64,000 bases of DNA from Solen grandis (taxonomy: Eukaryota; Mollusca; Bivalvia; Adapedonta; Solenidae): assembly GCA_021229015.1 (NCBI GenBank), contig CM037791.1:1532103-1596102 (forward strand), in the 5' to 3' direction. Below the pieces are notes generated by a model, which saw nothing but the letters and a program-made list of their open reading frames with translations, did not search any database and had not been told where the DNA came from. Made by a program: the position numbers and the translations under genes. Of the stretch, positions 47,617-59,339 are shown in pieces. The stretch's first letter is position 1; each line of letters opens with the position of its first letter.

Positions 47617-48064
47617 AAAGGGAGATAATTCAAAAATGGGACCAGGGAAATAACAATGCCATCCTTGAGACAACAAAAGTGAAATTTTATGTCACGCACC
47701 TCTCCACCTGATTTTCAATGCACGCACAAAATTTTAAGCAAGCTGGTGAGGAAATGTAGAAGTAGTTCGTGTCACAAGTTTTTGGGAAAAGAATTGGATG
47801 TAGAGGTAGTTCGCATCACAAGATATTTAGAATCAAATCAGGAGAAATATCTCTGTAATCCTTGAGATAACTTAAGTTAAATTTATGTCACGCACCTCTC
47901 CACCTGATTAACAATGCACACATAAAATATGAACCGAATCAGTTAAGAAATGTAGAAGTAGTTCGCATCACAATTCTTTGGGATGGACAGACAGACTAAC
48001 AAACCATCAGATCGACAGACTGACTCCTATATACTGACTCTCAAACTTTGTTTGCGGGGGGTAT
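47617..48064 (+). repeat. Repeat family ending in a C/G hairpin-like terminus (copy 2)
   Basis: Three units contain TAGAAGTAGTTCGYRTCACA and CACGCACCTCTCCACCTGAT. A GGACAGACAGACTAAC microsatellite (47983-48000) and the terminus TCAAACTTTGTTTGCGGGGG follow. Same order of parts as 22900-23407, but diverged. Confidence 0.5.
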
Positions 48065-48163
48065 AAAAATGCTGTGATGATTGTTAATCATGATTGGATG
48101 ATGCCATGCAGGGATCGCAAGGTACCAGCTTGAATAGCTAAGCACTTTCAGGGAAAAAAGGGG

Positions 48164-50231
48164 GTGGAAGATGATGATGATGCTGATGATGACAACAATG
48201 ATCTTTGTGTTTGCAGGAAGCAATGGGAGGGTCTATTTATGATCCAATGTGACTACTGTCATGAGTGGTTCCATGGTTCTTGTGTTAACATTTCAGCTCG
48301 GACATGTTGGACATCAACAAGTACCAATGTGCTGGTTGTTGTAACTGCAAGAACATGTAGTGTAGTTCTCTTCACTTCCTTATGTTCAGATCAGTCTGTC
48401 GTGCTGTTAGCAAGTCAGAATATGTCTGATCCATTCATTTTCCTGGATGACAAACTGCTGAAGCAAGGGCAGTTATTCGGAAATGCCAGCCAGTTCACCT
48501 TCAAAATCAGCCTACTTCAGCCCACCATTTCAGCGAGGGCTGAGGAATTTCTGCACATCATTGTTGCTGTCGCCAGGAAGATGAAGCAGAAGAAATGGCT
48601 GAAAAGTTTTGCAGACTCCCTCGACAAGATTCAGCTGTTTTCTGAATCTTGGATTCTTGAGAATGTGGGACCTTAGCGCAGTCACAAACTCATGGGATCC
48701 TGCTAGGACAAACGTGGAAGATGCTCCTATTGAGCAGAAGCCCTTAGTAGGTGATGAAATGGACAAGGACACTCTGCTTTAGCCGTCACCCATTGATGTG
48801 GCGAGTGAGGATGATTTGGGACCAGATCCAGGGACCTTGTTAGGTACACCCAGTCCAAGGAAGACCATCCCAGCTCAGAACTTCCTACCCCAGTTAGTGT
48901 AGCAGCGGTGGGAATCTCTGCAAAGTCAAGTACTGTTTGTACTGTTAAACCTGTTGTTGTAGTTTCTAAAGCTGTTAGTACTAGTGTTCCAGCTGCTGGT
49001 GATGGCACTATTGTTTCAGAGACTGTGAGGCTGAGACGAAGCAGACATTGAGATTCACACACATCCAGAACAGTTGTGCTCTCCCGTCAACAGAGCCAAG
49101 AATCACTGAAGGTATCGTTTGACGTTCCAGTTCCAGCCAAACAGATCAAGCTATCCAAGGTGAAGAAGACGCTGGAATGGAGGCGAGCCCTTCAGTCACC
49201 GGTGTTTTGTATCCCGAACTGCGATAGTGAAGGTACATGTGTCCTCCAAACACATTCCTGCTATGATGCCTAGTTAGAAGCCCCATCAGAGAAGGTGCAG
49301 GAGTTTAAAGTTCTGGTGAAGTTCATTAAAGATCAGGGATGTCTAGATGTTATTCCAGAAGTCACTCCAAGATCCTTGATCAAAAAGACATTACAGACTT
49401 TCTGTAGGTATGTGAGGGAAGATGTTCCTACAAGGTTCCAGCTGTCGGCCATTGATAGAGTGGCTACTCATTCATTGGAGGGTGCTGTATGTTTTAACAG
49501 CACTCTTGGATGATGAGGTAAGAGGCCAATGGATGGAGCATTTTTGCTTGCTGGAGGAATCATTCGTAGTTCTTATAGGTATAGACAGTCATTTCCATGC
49601 AGATGGGTTGCTTAGGGCCGCAGAACTTACCAGTATGTCCTCCATCTTTACCATGCAATCACAAGAGGAAAGTAAGGTATGGAATGTGTAAGCAATAGCC
49701 ATCTCCTGTGACCCAGACGCGTTCCCCACTCTAGCTGAGGTTTCCTGTTTCCCTCCGGAGTTTATAGTTGCTGTGGGACTGCATCCTAAACATGCCCATC
49801 GTTCCTGGAGCTACATATCTTCAGCCATAGACAGACTCAGAGACCTTCTGCGAAGCTCAAGGGTTGCAGCCGTAGGTGAAGTAGGGCTGGATCATTCTCA
49901 GAGACACCTTCTCAGAGGTCTTCTAAGGGAACAGGCGGTGCATCTCCACTGTTATGACAGGGACAGTTTGGTGATGGATTGGTGGTTGGCAGCAGTCCCA
50001 AACGCATGTTTCAGCTTCAACAGGGGTGTTGAATGGTTCAGCTCAGCATGCATGCAGGGGCTGAAGTTACTGGCAGAGGACAAACTATTCTTTGAGACTG
50101 ATGCTCTTTACTTCATCAAGCCAGGTCAACACTTCTTATGTCCCTGGGACTTACATGGTGTGGCCATGATGATTGCACAGCATCTTCTTAAGGTAACAAT
50201 AATCAATGCCTGCTGTTTTTACAGTTTATAG
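48164..50231 (+). pseudogene. Broken PHD-finger and TatD-like nuclease coding relic
   Basis: The first open frame (48164-48676) has an acidic start and a PHD-type zinc finger: LCVCRKQWEGLFMIQCDYCH then EWFHGSCVNI. The finger's last pair (INKYQCAGCCNCKN) is found only one frame over (48305-48355). A helical segment follows (SARAEEFLHIIVAVARKMKQ). Further open pieces (49076-49273 and 49295-49513) are separated by stops. The last part (about 49570-50231) is TatD-like: IGIDSHFHAD, VAVGLHPKHAHR, VAAVGEVGLDHS, AVHLHCYD and FFETDALYF, matching metal-binding and strand motifs of TatD nucleases. A TAA-type stop near 49690 splits it. Whether it was one protein is inferred from shared strand, spacing and continuous decayed frames. 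A retrogene or element ORF are both possible. Confidence 0.62.
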
Positions 50232-51436
50232 GCATTTTAAAATTTTATGTCCAGCGCATCCGTCCAAAAAGAAAATGGGGAGAAATGTTGTATTGGGGCT
50301 GACTGAGTGAGGTCCGAGATTACCACGGGCGAGTCCGAATCTGTGACCTTACCTCATTTCCAAGAGATGAAACACATGACGCATGACGGCTGGCCATGAC
50401 TTATTTTATTGTTGTACTATATCTGTAGCTGGTTTGCAGAGTAGATAAATGGTTGTCTATTGAAATTTGCCTTGGTTTGGTTTGTGTGTCCAAAAAATAC
50501 TTTACACAGTAGTGAAACCTTTCTTAAATAGTCAAAATGCCATTTAATCTCTGTGCTGCCTGTCATAATGTGCTTACTTCTTTCTTTTTTCGTTGGCTAC
50601 ATGCCTGTATGTTGCATGCCTATATCCTGCATGCTTTTCCATAGGCTATATGCATGTATCCAGGTGCATGCTTCTTGCATGCCTGAATCCCTTTTAAGTG
50701 TCTGTATTCCTACACATTGCATGATTGTAATGCTGCAGATCTGTATACAAATAAATGGACCAAACTATTTTCTCCCATTGTGTTCATCTAGTAGGAACAG
50801 AAAGTATTCATATGTGAAATCAGATTTTTCTGCTGAGGTAGAATGAATTTAAATGTTTAAACAATGGAAGATGAGACACACTGCAAATGACTGTGAACAG
50901 AAAATCAACAAATACAAGAACAGATAAAATTCCAGATGGATAAATAATTGATTTTAAGATCCCTGCAAAGTTGTACAAAATGGATATACAGGTGAGACTT
51001 GTTACGTCAACATCAGAGAATTCATAACTTTCCTGTAATCACATTTTACATTTTTTATCCTACACAGATTTTACCTGTAAAACTGTGCATAGGGAATCAT
51101 TATATGGCTTTAGGACAGTGCACATTAGTTTGCATTTGATTGTAATTGGCCGTCAATCAAAGGTCTCCATAATTTAATTACAATGGACTGAAAGTCAAAT
51201 TAATGAAAGAATGTGTTAATTAAAGAAATTAAATAAATATGGCCTGACTTCATAACTGTCATCTCATTTTGAGGATTACTTCCAGACTAAAGCAGGCATT
51301 ATCTTTAAGCAATCTGGTGATGGACCCAGCAATGAGAGGATATCAAGATCCTCTTTCATATCTCTTTCCATTCAGACTCAGCAATTTGGCGAAGGGCACT
51401 GCAATGGTAGGATAACCAGGTCAGTGGGTACAAGAA
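50232..51436. other. Intergenic DNA with a TGCATGC-rich patch
   Basis: 50590-50735 holds repeated TGCATGCYT phrases at uneven spacing (a decayed ~20-bp minisatellite). Otherwise no gene is seen. Confidence 0.5.
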
Positions 51437-54400
51437 ACAAGAGGGCCATGATGGCCCAGGATCGCTCACCTGAGTAAAGGGTTACCCGGGCAACATCTGT
51501 ACTAAAACATTTTGAAATCTGGCCAGTAGTTTTGAAGGAGAGGACTTTTCGAGTTTTCAGAATTCATTTCTTTCCATTGCCATGACAACCAGAGTTCTAC
51601 ATGGATAAGTTTATTTTAGCAACTTTTGTGAAGGTTTACCCAAGGATCATCCCAGCCAAGTTTTATCAAATTCTGTCAAGCAGTTTCAGAGGAGAGGTTT
51701 TAAGTTTTCACTACATACGTATAAGGCAAATGAGCCCCACCCCTAGCTGGCAGCTACATTTTGTTATGGACTGCAATAATTTTGGCAACTTTTGTGAAGC
51801 TTCACCCAAGGATCATCCCTACCAACTTTAATCAAATTCTGTCCAGCAGTTTCAGAGGAGATGTCGTTTAAAGATTTCACTATATACATGTTTTTTCTAT
51901 GGATCAGAATAATTTTAGCAACTTTTGTTAAGGATTATCCCTGCCAAATCTAATCAAATTCTGTCCAGTGGTTCCAGAAGAGATGTTGTTTAAAGATTTT
52001 ACTATATAAATATAAGGCAAATTAGCCCCGTGCCTGGCGGCCATGTTTTTTCAATGGATCGGAATAATTTTAGCAACTTTTGTTAAGCTTCACCAAGGAT
52101 CATCCTGCCAAATCTAATCAAATTCTGTCCAGCGGTTCCAGGAGATGATTTTTAAAGATTTCAATATATACATATAAGGCAAATTAGCCCCACGCATGGC
52201 GGCCATGTTTTTTTCCCGATCAGAATAATTTTAGCAATCTTTGTAGAGAGATACACAAGGAACTCTGTAACAAAGCATTTTGAAATCTGGCCAATAGTTT
52301 TGAAGGAGATGATTTTTAAAGTTTTCATTATTTTCTTCTTTCTGTTGCCATGGCAACCAGAGTTCTGCATGGATCAAGTTTATTTTAGCAACTTTTGTGA
52401 AGGTTGACCCAAGGAACATCCCTGCCAAGTTTAATCAAATTCTGTCCAGTGGTTTCAGAGGAGATGTTGTTTAAAGGTTTCTCTATATACATATAAGGCA
52501 ATTAAGCCCCGCCCCTGGCGGCCATGTTTTCTTACGGATCGGAATAATTTTAGCAAATTTGGTAGAGGTTGACCCAAGGAACATCTGTACCAATTTATTT
52601 TAAAATCTGGCCGGTAGTTTTGAAGAAGATGATTTTTAAAGTTTTCATTTTTTTTTCTTTTTGTCGCCATGGCAACCAGAGTTCTACATGGATCAAGTTT
52701 ATTTTAGCAACTTTTGTGAAGGTTCACCTAAGGATCATCCCTGCCAAGTTTAATCAAATTCTGTCCAGTGGTTTCAGAGGAGATGTTGTTTAAAGGTTTC
52801 TCTATATACATATAAGGCAAATAAGCCCCGCCCCTGGCGGCCATGTTTTTTTACGGATCGGAATAATTTTAGCAACTTTGGTAGAGGTTGACCCAAGAAA
52901 CATCTGTACCAATTTATTTTAAAATCTGGCCAGTAGTTTTGAAGAAGATGATTTTTAAAGTTTTCATTTTTTTTTCTTTTTGTTGCCATGGCAACCAGAG
53001 TTCTACATGGATCAAGTTTATTTTAGCAACTTTTGTGAAGGTTCACCTAAGGATCATCCCTGCCAAGTTTAATCAAATTCTGTCCAGTGGTTTCAGAGGA
53101 GATGTTGTTTAAAGGTTTCTCTATATACATATAAGGCAAATAAGCCCCGCCCCTGGCGGCCATTTTTTTTACGGATCGGAATAATTTTAGCAACTTTGGT
53201 AGAGGTTGACCCAAGAAACATCTGTACCAATTTATTTTAAAATCTGGCCAGTAGTTTTGAAGGAGATGATTTTTAAAGTTTTCATTTTTTTATTTTTTTT
53301 GTTGCCATGGCAACCAGAGTTTTACATGGATCAAGTTTATTTTAGCAACTTTTGTGAAGGTTCACCTAAGGATCATCCCTGCCAAGTTTAATCAAATTCT
53401 GTCCAGTGGTTTCAGAGGAGATGTTGTTTAAAGGTTTCTCTATATACATATAAGGCAAATAAGCCCCGCCCCTGGCGGCCATGTTTTTTTAATGGACGGG
53501 AATAATTTTAGCAACTTTGCTAGAGGTTGACCCAAGGAACATCTGTACCAAATTATTTTGAAATCTGGCCAGTAGTTTTGAAGGAGATGATTTTTAAAGT
53601 TTTCAAATTATTTTTCTTTTTGTAGCCATGGCAAGCAGAGTTCTTCATGGATCAACTTTATTTTAGCAACTTTTGTGAAGGTTCACCTAAGGATCATCCC
53701 TGCCAAGTTTAATCAAATTCTGTCCAGTGGTTTCAGAGGAAATGTTGTTTAAAGGTTTCTCTATATACATATAAGGCAAATAAGCCCCGCCCCTGGCGGC
53801 CATGTTTTCTTATGGATCGGAATAATTTTAGCAACTTTGGTAGAGGTTGACCCAAGGAACATCTGTACCAATTTATTTTAAAATCTGGCCAGTAGTTTTG
53901 AAGAAGATGATTTTTAAAGTTTTCATTTTTTTTTTCTTTTTGTTGCCATGGCAACCAGAGTTCTACATGGATCAAGTTTATTTTAGCAACTTTTGTGAAG
54001 GTTGACCCAAGGATCATCCCTGCCAAGTTTAATCAAATTCTGTCCAGTGGTTTCAGAGGAGATGTTGTTTAAAGGTTTCTCTATATACATATAAGGCAAA
54101 TAAGCCCCGCCCCTGGCGGCCATGTTTTTTTAATGGACGGGAATAATTTTAGCAACTTTGCTAGAGGTTGACCCAAGGAACATCTGTACCAAATTATTTT
54201 GAAATCTGGCCAGTAGTTTTGAAGGAGATGATTTTTAAAGTTTTCAAATTATTTTTCTTTTTGTAGCCATGGCAAGCAGAGTTCTTCATGGATCAACTTT
54301 ATTTTAGCAACTTTTGTGAAGGTTCACCTAAGGATCATCCCTGCCAAGTTTAATCAAATTCTGTCCAGTGGTTTCAGAGGAGATGTTGTTTAAAGGTTTC

Positions 54401-55055
54401 TCTATATACATATAAGGCAAATAAGCCCCGCCCCTGGCGGCCATGTTTTCTTATGGATCGGAATAATTTTAGCAACTTTGGTAGAGGTTGACCCAAGGAA
54501 CATCTGTACCAATTTATTTTAAAATCTGGCCAGTAGTTTTGAAGAAGATGATTTTTAAAGTTTTCATTTTTTTTTTCTTTTTGTTGCCATGGCAACCAGA
54601 GTTCTACATGGATCAAGTTTATTTTAGCAACTTTTGTGAAGGTTGACCCAAGGATCATCCCTGCCAAGTTTAATCAAATTCTGTCCAGTGGTTTCAGAGG
54701 AGATGTTGTTTAAAGGTTTCCCTATATACATAAAAGGCAAATAAGCCCCGCCCCTGGCGGCCATGTTTTTTTACGGATCGGAATAACTTTAGCAACTTTG
54801 GTAGAGGTTGACCCAAGGAACATCTGTACCAATTTATTTTAAAATCTGGCCAGTAGTTTTGAAGAAGATGATTTTTAAAGTTTTCATTTTTTTTTTTGTT
54901 GTTGCCATGGCAACCAGAGTTCTACATGGATCAAGTTTATTTTAGCAACTTTTGTGAAGGTTCACCTAAGGATCATCCCTGCCAAGTTTAATCAAATTCT
55001 GTCCAGTGGTTTCAGAGGAGATGTTGTTTAAAGGTTTCTCTATATACATATAAGG
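51437..55055 (+). mobile_element. Long tandem-core element, 319-bp units, right end missing
   Basis: It opens ACAAGAGGGCCATGATGGCC (7-bp stem) and GATCGCTCACCTGAG, as at 21818. From about 52200 a 319-321 bp unit is repeated about nine times (landmark CCCCGCCCCTGGCGGCCATG near 52510, 52829, 53149, 53467, 53789, 54109, 54428 and 54748). Each unit is itself a dimer of diverged ~160-bp halves (GAATAATTTTAGCAACTTTG / AGTTTATTTTAGCAACTTTT). Between 53470 and 54760 two unit types alternate, giving a ~640-bp higher-order period. The array stops mid-unit at 55055; the microsatellite, hairpin and CTAA are absent. Confidence 0.78.
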
Positions 55056-55605
55056 ACCCGTGCCAAATTTAATAATCATTTGAAAAAACATTTTACAATT
55101 TCTTTTTTTTTAGCTACACAAAATCTACGCTTTTTATTTCAAGTGTTGTAAAAGCTGTGTTTTTTTTCTTTTCCTGCACAAAAGCTGCATTTTTGCCTGA
55201 AAGTGTTCGTTTTTTTTTAAAAAGCTTCATTATTGAAAGCCTCGTTTTTTTGTCTTGAGATTTTTTTGTTTTCAATAAAGCTGCGTCTTTTAAATTAAGG
55301 TTCGTAAAAGCTTTGTCTTTTAAGTGTCTAGAAGAGTAATCTATAGCAAACTAAAGACGAAGCTTTATATGTAAAAGACGAAGCTATTCAATTAGAAAAA
55401 CGTAACTAATCTTATCTTCAAAAACAAAACCAAAAAAAAAAAAACATCTTTCCTTATAACTATTTATTTTTACAATTTGTTGAAATGGAAATTAAAATAC
55501 ACTAATTCCAGACCCATTTTTAAAAAAAAAAACTTTTAAAGCTGCTACAAATCATTATTTTTCTTAATGAGTTTTTAGACTTATACTTGGTATGATAACA
55601 ATATT
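55056..55605. other. T-rich tract with degenerate AAAGCTNCGT repeats
   Basis: From 55120 to 55400 the phrase AAAGCTGCRTTTTT or its complement (AAAGACGAAGCT) recurs at irregular intervals in both orientations, with T- and A-rich runs. No gene. Confidence 0.5.
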
Positions 55606-55609
55606 TGTT

Positions 55610-55925
55610 TGTTAATTTTGTTTAATGTCCAAAAGTATATCAATCATTTAGGGACTATGTCTCCTTGAGACAGATATAATGTTGCCACACTGTAGTATCA
55701 CCCTGTAGACATGTGGCAGGATACCATACCCAGTCAGTTTATACTGACACCATGCCAAGCAGTCCTGGAACTTCCCTTATATGCTGAGCGCCAAGCAAGG
55801 GTCCCTCTCAGCTATTGTAACCAATGCCATTTTTTTTTTTTTTACAATTCTGATATATGTTGTGGCTTGGGATCAAACCCACCACCTCTCAATATCTGGG
55901 GGGATGCATTTACCACTTGGCCCCT
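55610..55925 (-). repeat. tRNA-headed SINE (minus orientation)
   Basis: The minus strand begins GGGCCAAGTGGTAAATGC (A-box region) and GGTGGGTTTGATCCC (B box). It continues through the same middle block as the SINE at 31380 (CACATGTCTACAGGGTGATA) to CTAAATGATTGATATACT and GGACATTAAACAAAATTAA. Confidence 0.78.
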
Positions 55926-55929
55926 GGGA

Positions 55930-56800
55930 CTAGTCTAGATTATAAAATATAATACCATACACAGGACTGTTAATGTGTGACAAAATGTCAATATTAGCTC
56001 AAGTACACTGAATATACTTGCTAAGTGAGCCTTATATACTGCATTTCACCTCAAAACATTTATTATTCTTGCATATATAATCTTCACTTGATTATTTTGT
56101 AAGAAATTTAAAAATCCCTCAAAGACAAGGCTTTCTTCATTTTTTTCTTCATTCCATGTTTTGAAATAAAATTGATCTTTGTTGTTTTGTTGATCTTTGT
56201 GAGAGGAGTCAAATAAAATATTCAGCTTAATTGTAATGAGGTTTCAAAAAACCTACACTTGTTGGTAGAGGAAGAATTTAAGATTGCTTTTAATTTTTCA
56301 TTTGCAGGTGATTTAATAGGTTTATGTGGGACATGTTTGACTTGAAAATACAAACACAAATTTTAGATTTCAGATGATTTTATTATATGTACTAAATAAT
56401 GAAACATTGAATCTTGGGAATTTTAGCCAAGCTTTTTTTTTGTAATTCAATTCATTTTTGCGTACAAAATAAAACAATGAGTTATTATCACTCCGTTGTA
56501 AATAGATATTTTGTTAAGAACACATACATAAAAAATTGTCACAGATAATGTTTTTTTCCAAATTAATTCTTAAAAAGAAAAATAGGTTCAAACAGAAAAA
56601 AAACAATGATTAACAAAATCAAAAACAATACTGTTCAAAACATAACAACCTCAGACACATAAGACAATTCTCTGTAAGTAAACTTACAAGTTGTTTACTT
56701 ATTTGTGAGTCATTTATGTTTTAACTGCATACTGACTTACTGAGGTGAATGCCTTTGTCCAGAGAATGATTAAACAAATGCTTAATATAGACATGAAAAT
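55930..56800. other. AT-rich intergenic DNA
   Basis: No supported gene or structured repeat; probably the 3' part of the adjacent CACTA-like element. Confidence 0.45.
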
Positions 56801-56804
56801 ATGA

Positions 56805-59114
56805 CTAACGACACTGGCGATACAGATTAGGCAATCTAGCAATGCACACATAATTTGTGTTTCCTTTTAGAAAAAGCACTTTTTCAATGATGTCATTCAC
56901 AGGAACAGTGCAAGAATTTTCTGTTATACGGATCTTAACAATGTGTTTAACTTCATTGACGACAAGATCACCAATTTCAAGTTCTTTTACCACAGCAAAA
57001 CATTTATTGGAATTTTCACCGAGAAGGAATTTATCGATCATCCCCACCTTTCTTACACCCTCACTGTCAAATAAAACCACATTGCAAACTCTTTTTTCAA
57101 TACGTTTGTATGCATTAGAATAAAGCATTTGTCCATGCATTCGAACTCGTTTAACCTCTGAAAATGTGTCCGGTTGTTCTACGAGAAGTTCTGCCGGCAC
57201 ATCTTGGACTGCAGTGGGTTTGCCAGCTATTTCACAGTTATTTACTTTTGACAGCGTCTTGATTTGTTTTCCAGAAGACAGCATATCCTGTGTGAAGTCC
57301 CGTAATGATTTATCTGCAATATCATCATGTTTCAGAACTTTCTTACTGTATAGTGTGTTCAGTAGCTTCACACACACATTCTTGGTTCCATGGGCAGATC
57401 TTATAAGCCAGCCATTAAGGTCTTCAAATGGAAAACACGACCATGCCCACAGCGGACCATGCTTTCGAACATATACACAAAGATGGCAACCAATGTTATG
57501 TATGTTCAGCCCAGTGTTGCTTGTACCATAAAGATCCTCAAATCCTTTATAGAATGATGACAAATTTTTTTGCGCTGATATGATGTCTCCTTCAGATATG
57601 TCAACCTAAAAGCAGGTATATGCCATTTACCAGATGACAGAAGTTTTCAAAATATGGCTGCGGAAGGATTCCATTTAAGCATGGAATGGCATAAAACAGC
57701 AACCAGTTCTGAAGTTCAGAGGCCTTCCAGTGGTTGTAATTTCCCTCCAATTTACGAGGTAGTCTTGGAATGTCATCAGTAGGCATCATGGCAGACAATC
57801 TGGCATCAACTTCTTGTACCATACGAGTTATACAGTAAGGTGCCTTGGACCCCCTTTCAAACCACAGGCTAAGTAACTTTTTTGTTGCACCCAGAAGTAC
57901 GCCATGCATGTAGTCGGGAACTAAACTGTCTGTTGGGTGGAAGTATTCAAGGTCAAATAACACAGACACACTTCTTACTCCCTTTACAAACTTGTTCCTG
58001 GAGGTTAGTGCTTCACTAGCATTATTAAGGACTGAACCTGTATCTCTTTGAGGTGCACCGTTTTCTCGGTATGGATAGCCCCTGGAGCGTCCCCTTCCCT
58101 GCTGACACACCTGTCCTGGTTCCTCACAGGTGAGGCAGCCATAAGTACCGTTGTGCTGGGTCATATCCATGACATACGCCTTCGCTTGGAGATCCATGGT
58201 ACCCATAGTGAGCTTCGGATAGATCATTCCCATGGAGCATTGTAAGCCATCTTTGTAGATTTTGTTCAGTTCTTCAACCATCGGCTTTAGATACATCCTG
58301 AAGGCAGGTTTGCCTTTTCCTTGCCATAATCCCCAAATAAGGATATTCTGAGTTGCGAATCGCTGCGGGGGTGGAAGATCATTTATGACTAGAAATACTG
58401 GCCATAAACTGACTGACGAACTGTTGTATAGTGGCACACCATCCGTGTTGAATGTCAGTGAAGTGGGTTTCACTCCAACCCTTTCAGTTACTTCTATCAG
58501 TTGCTTTGAGAGAGGGATTGTAGCAAAGAAATGTTTTTTCTTCATGAGATGTTGTTCACTTGCGTTACCAAGATAACGAAGCTCTTCACAACCTGGTGTT
58601 TCACATACAAAGGACTGATCATCAATGAAACATTTCTTACAGGTTCCACAAAAATCAATACACTGAACAATGTCATTGTTGGTTGAAATAATGTCCTTAT
58701 AAGATAGATCTTGGAGCATTTGATTTTCGGGAGAAGTCAATTTCATTAATTTCACTAAGTTTTCAGAAGCTGTGTCAGTTAACTTCATTTTATGTACATA
58801 TGCAAGAACAGTGGAACCAATGTCTTTCTTTCTTTGTTCATAACTGGCCAAAGTTACTTCCAAATAATCACTTTCGTGTGAGTCTATAGGGGATTCTGCT
58901 GACATGTTAGTTTCCATTTCAACATGCATATTACTTTCTTCACATGATTCATATTCTGGCCCTTTCTGATTCCCAACTACATCTAGTGCTACTGGTTGGG
59001 ACTCCTGGGGTGAGTGTAGCTTTGATCTCCAACGATATTCAGTTCTCCTTGGGACTGGATTGCAGTCATTTATCTCATACAGCTTGTACTGCTTCCCTGA
59101 TGGTCTAAGATGAT
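56805..59114 (-). pseudogene. CACTA/EnSpm-like transposase (Transposase_21 type), one frameshift
   Basis: An exon starts at 59114 after TATAATTTCAG and is open to the TGA at 57601-57603. The frame resumes one base over (DISEGDIISAQKNLSSFYKG) and runs to the stop at 56805, about 770 residues. A Cys motif (CGTCKKCF ... CETPGCEEL) precedes the catalytic region: TFNTDGVPLYNSSSVSLWPV, NILIWGLWQGKGKPAFRMYL, YGCLTCEEPG, LVPDYMHGVLLGATKKLLSL and HWKASELQNWLLFYAIP. Then, after the shift, HLCVYVRKHGPLWAWSCFPF and EDLNGW. These are hallmarks of CACTA/Plavaka-type transposases, which move DNA elements by cut-and-paste. The shift is a single extra base in TTTAGGTTGAC near 57606; no intron fits. Upstream exon(s) were not identified, and CACTA-style TIRs were not found. 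A domesticated copy cannot be excluded. Confidence 0.75.
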
Positions 59115-59339
59115 CTGAAATTATAACATAAATATTAGTTTTAAAGACCTTGAAAATTACAAGCATTTGAACAATCAGACAATATTTGGAATCTTTTTTT
59201 TTTTTTTAAAAATAGTGTTCCTTGAAACTCATGTGTCACCTGCTGAATCGTGACGAAAAAAGTGTGACAGACAGACAACAGAGAAATGACCCTTAAGTGT
59301 CTCCTCTGCTTACAGCAAAACCAAAACATTTTAGGTCAC

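Noticed and set aside
53733..54667. Repeated ~97-codon minus-strand frames (MAGMILGSTFTKVAKINLIH...)
   Set aside because: They are the same 319-bp tandem unit read through, identical in both copies, with no start context and no domain. Open frames are a by-product of the repeat.
57600..57660. An intron at the CACTA-like transposase frame change
   Set aside because: The conserved protein continues at once one base over; no acceptor/donor pair explains it, so an indel is simpler.
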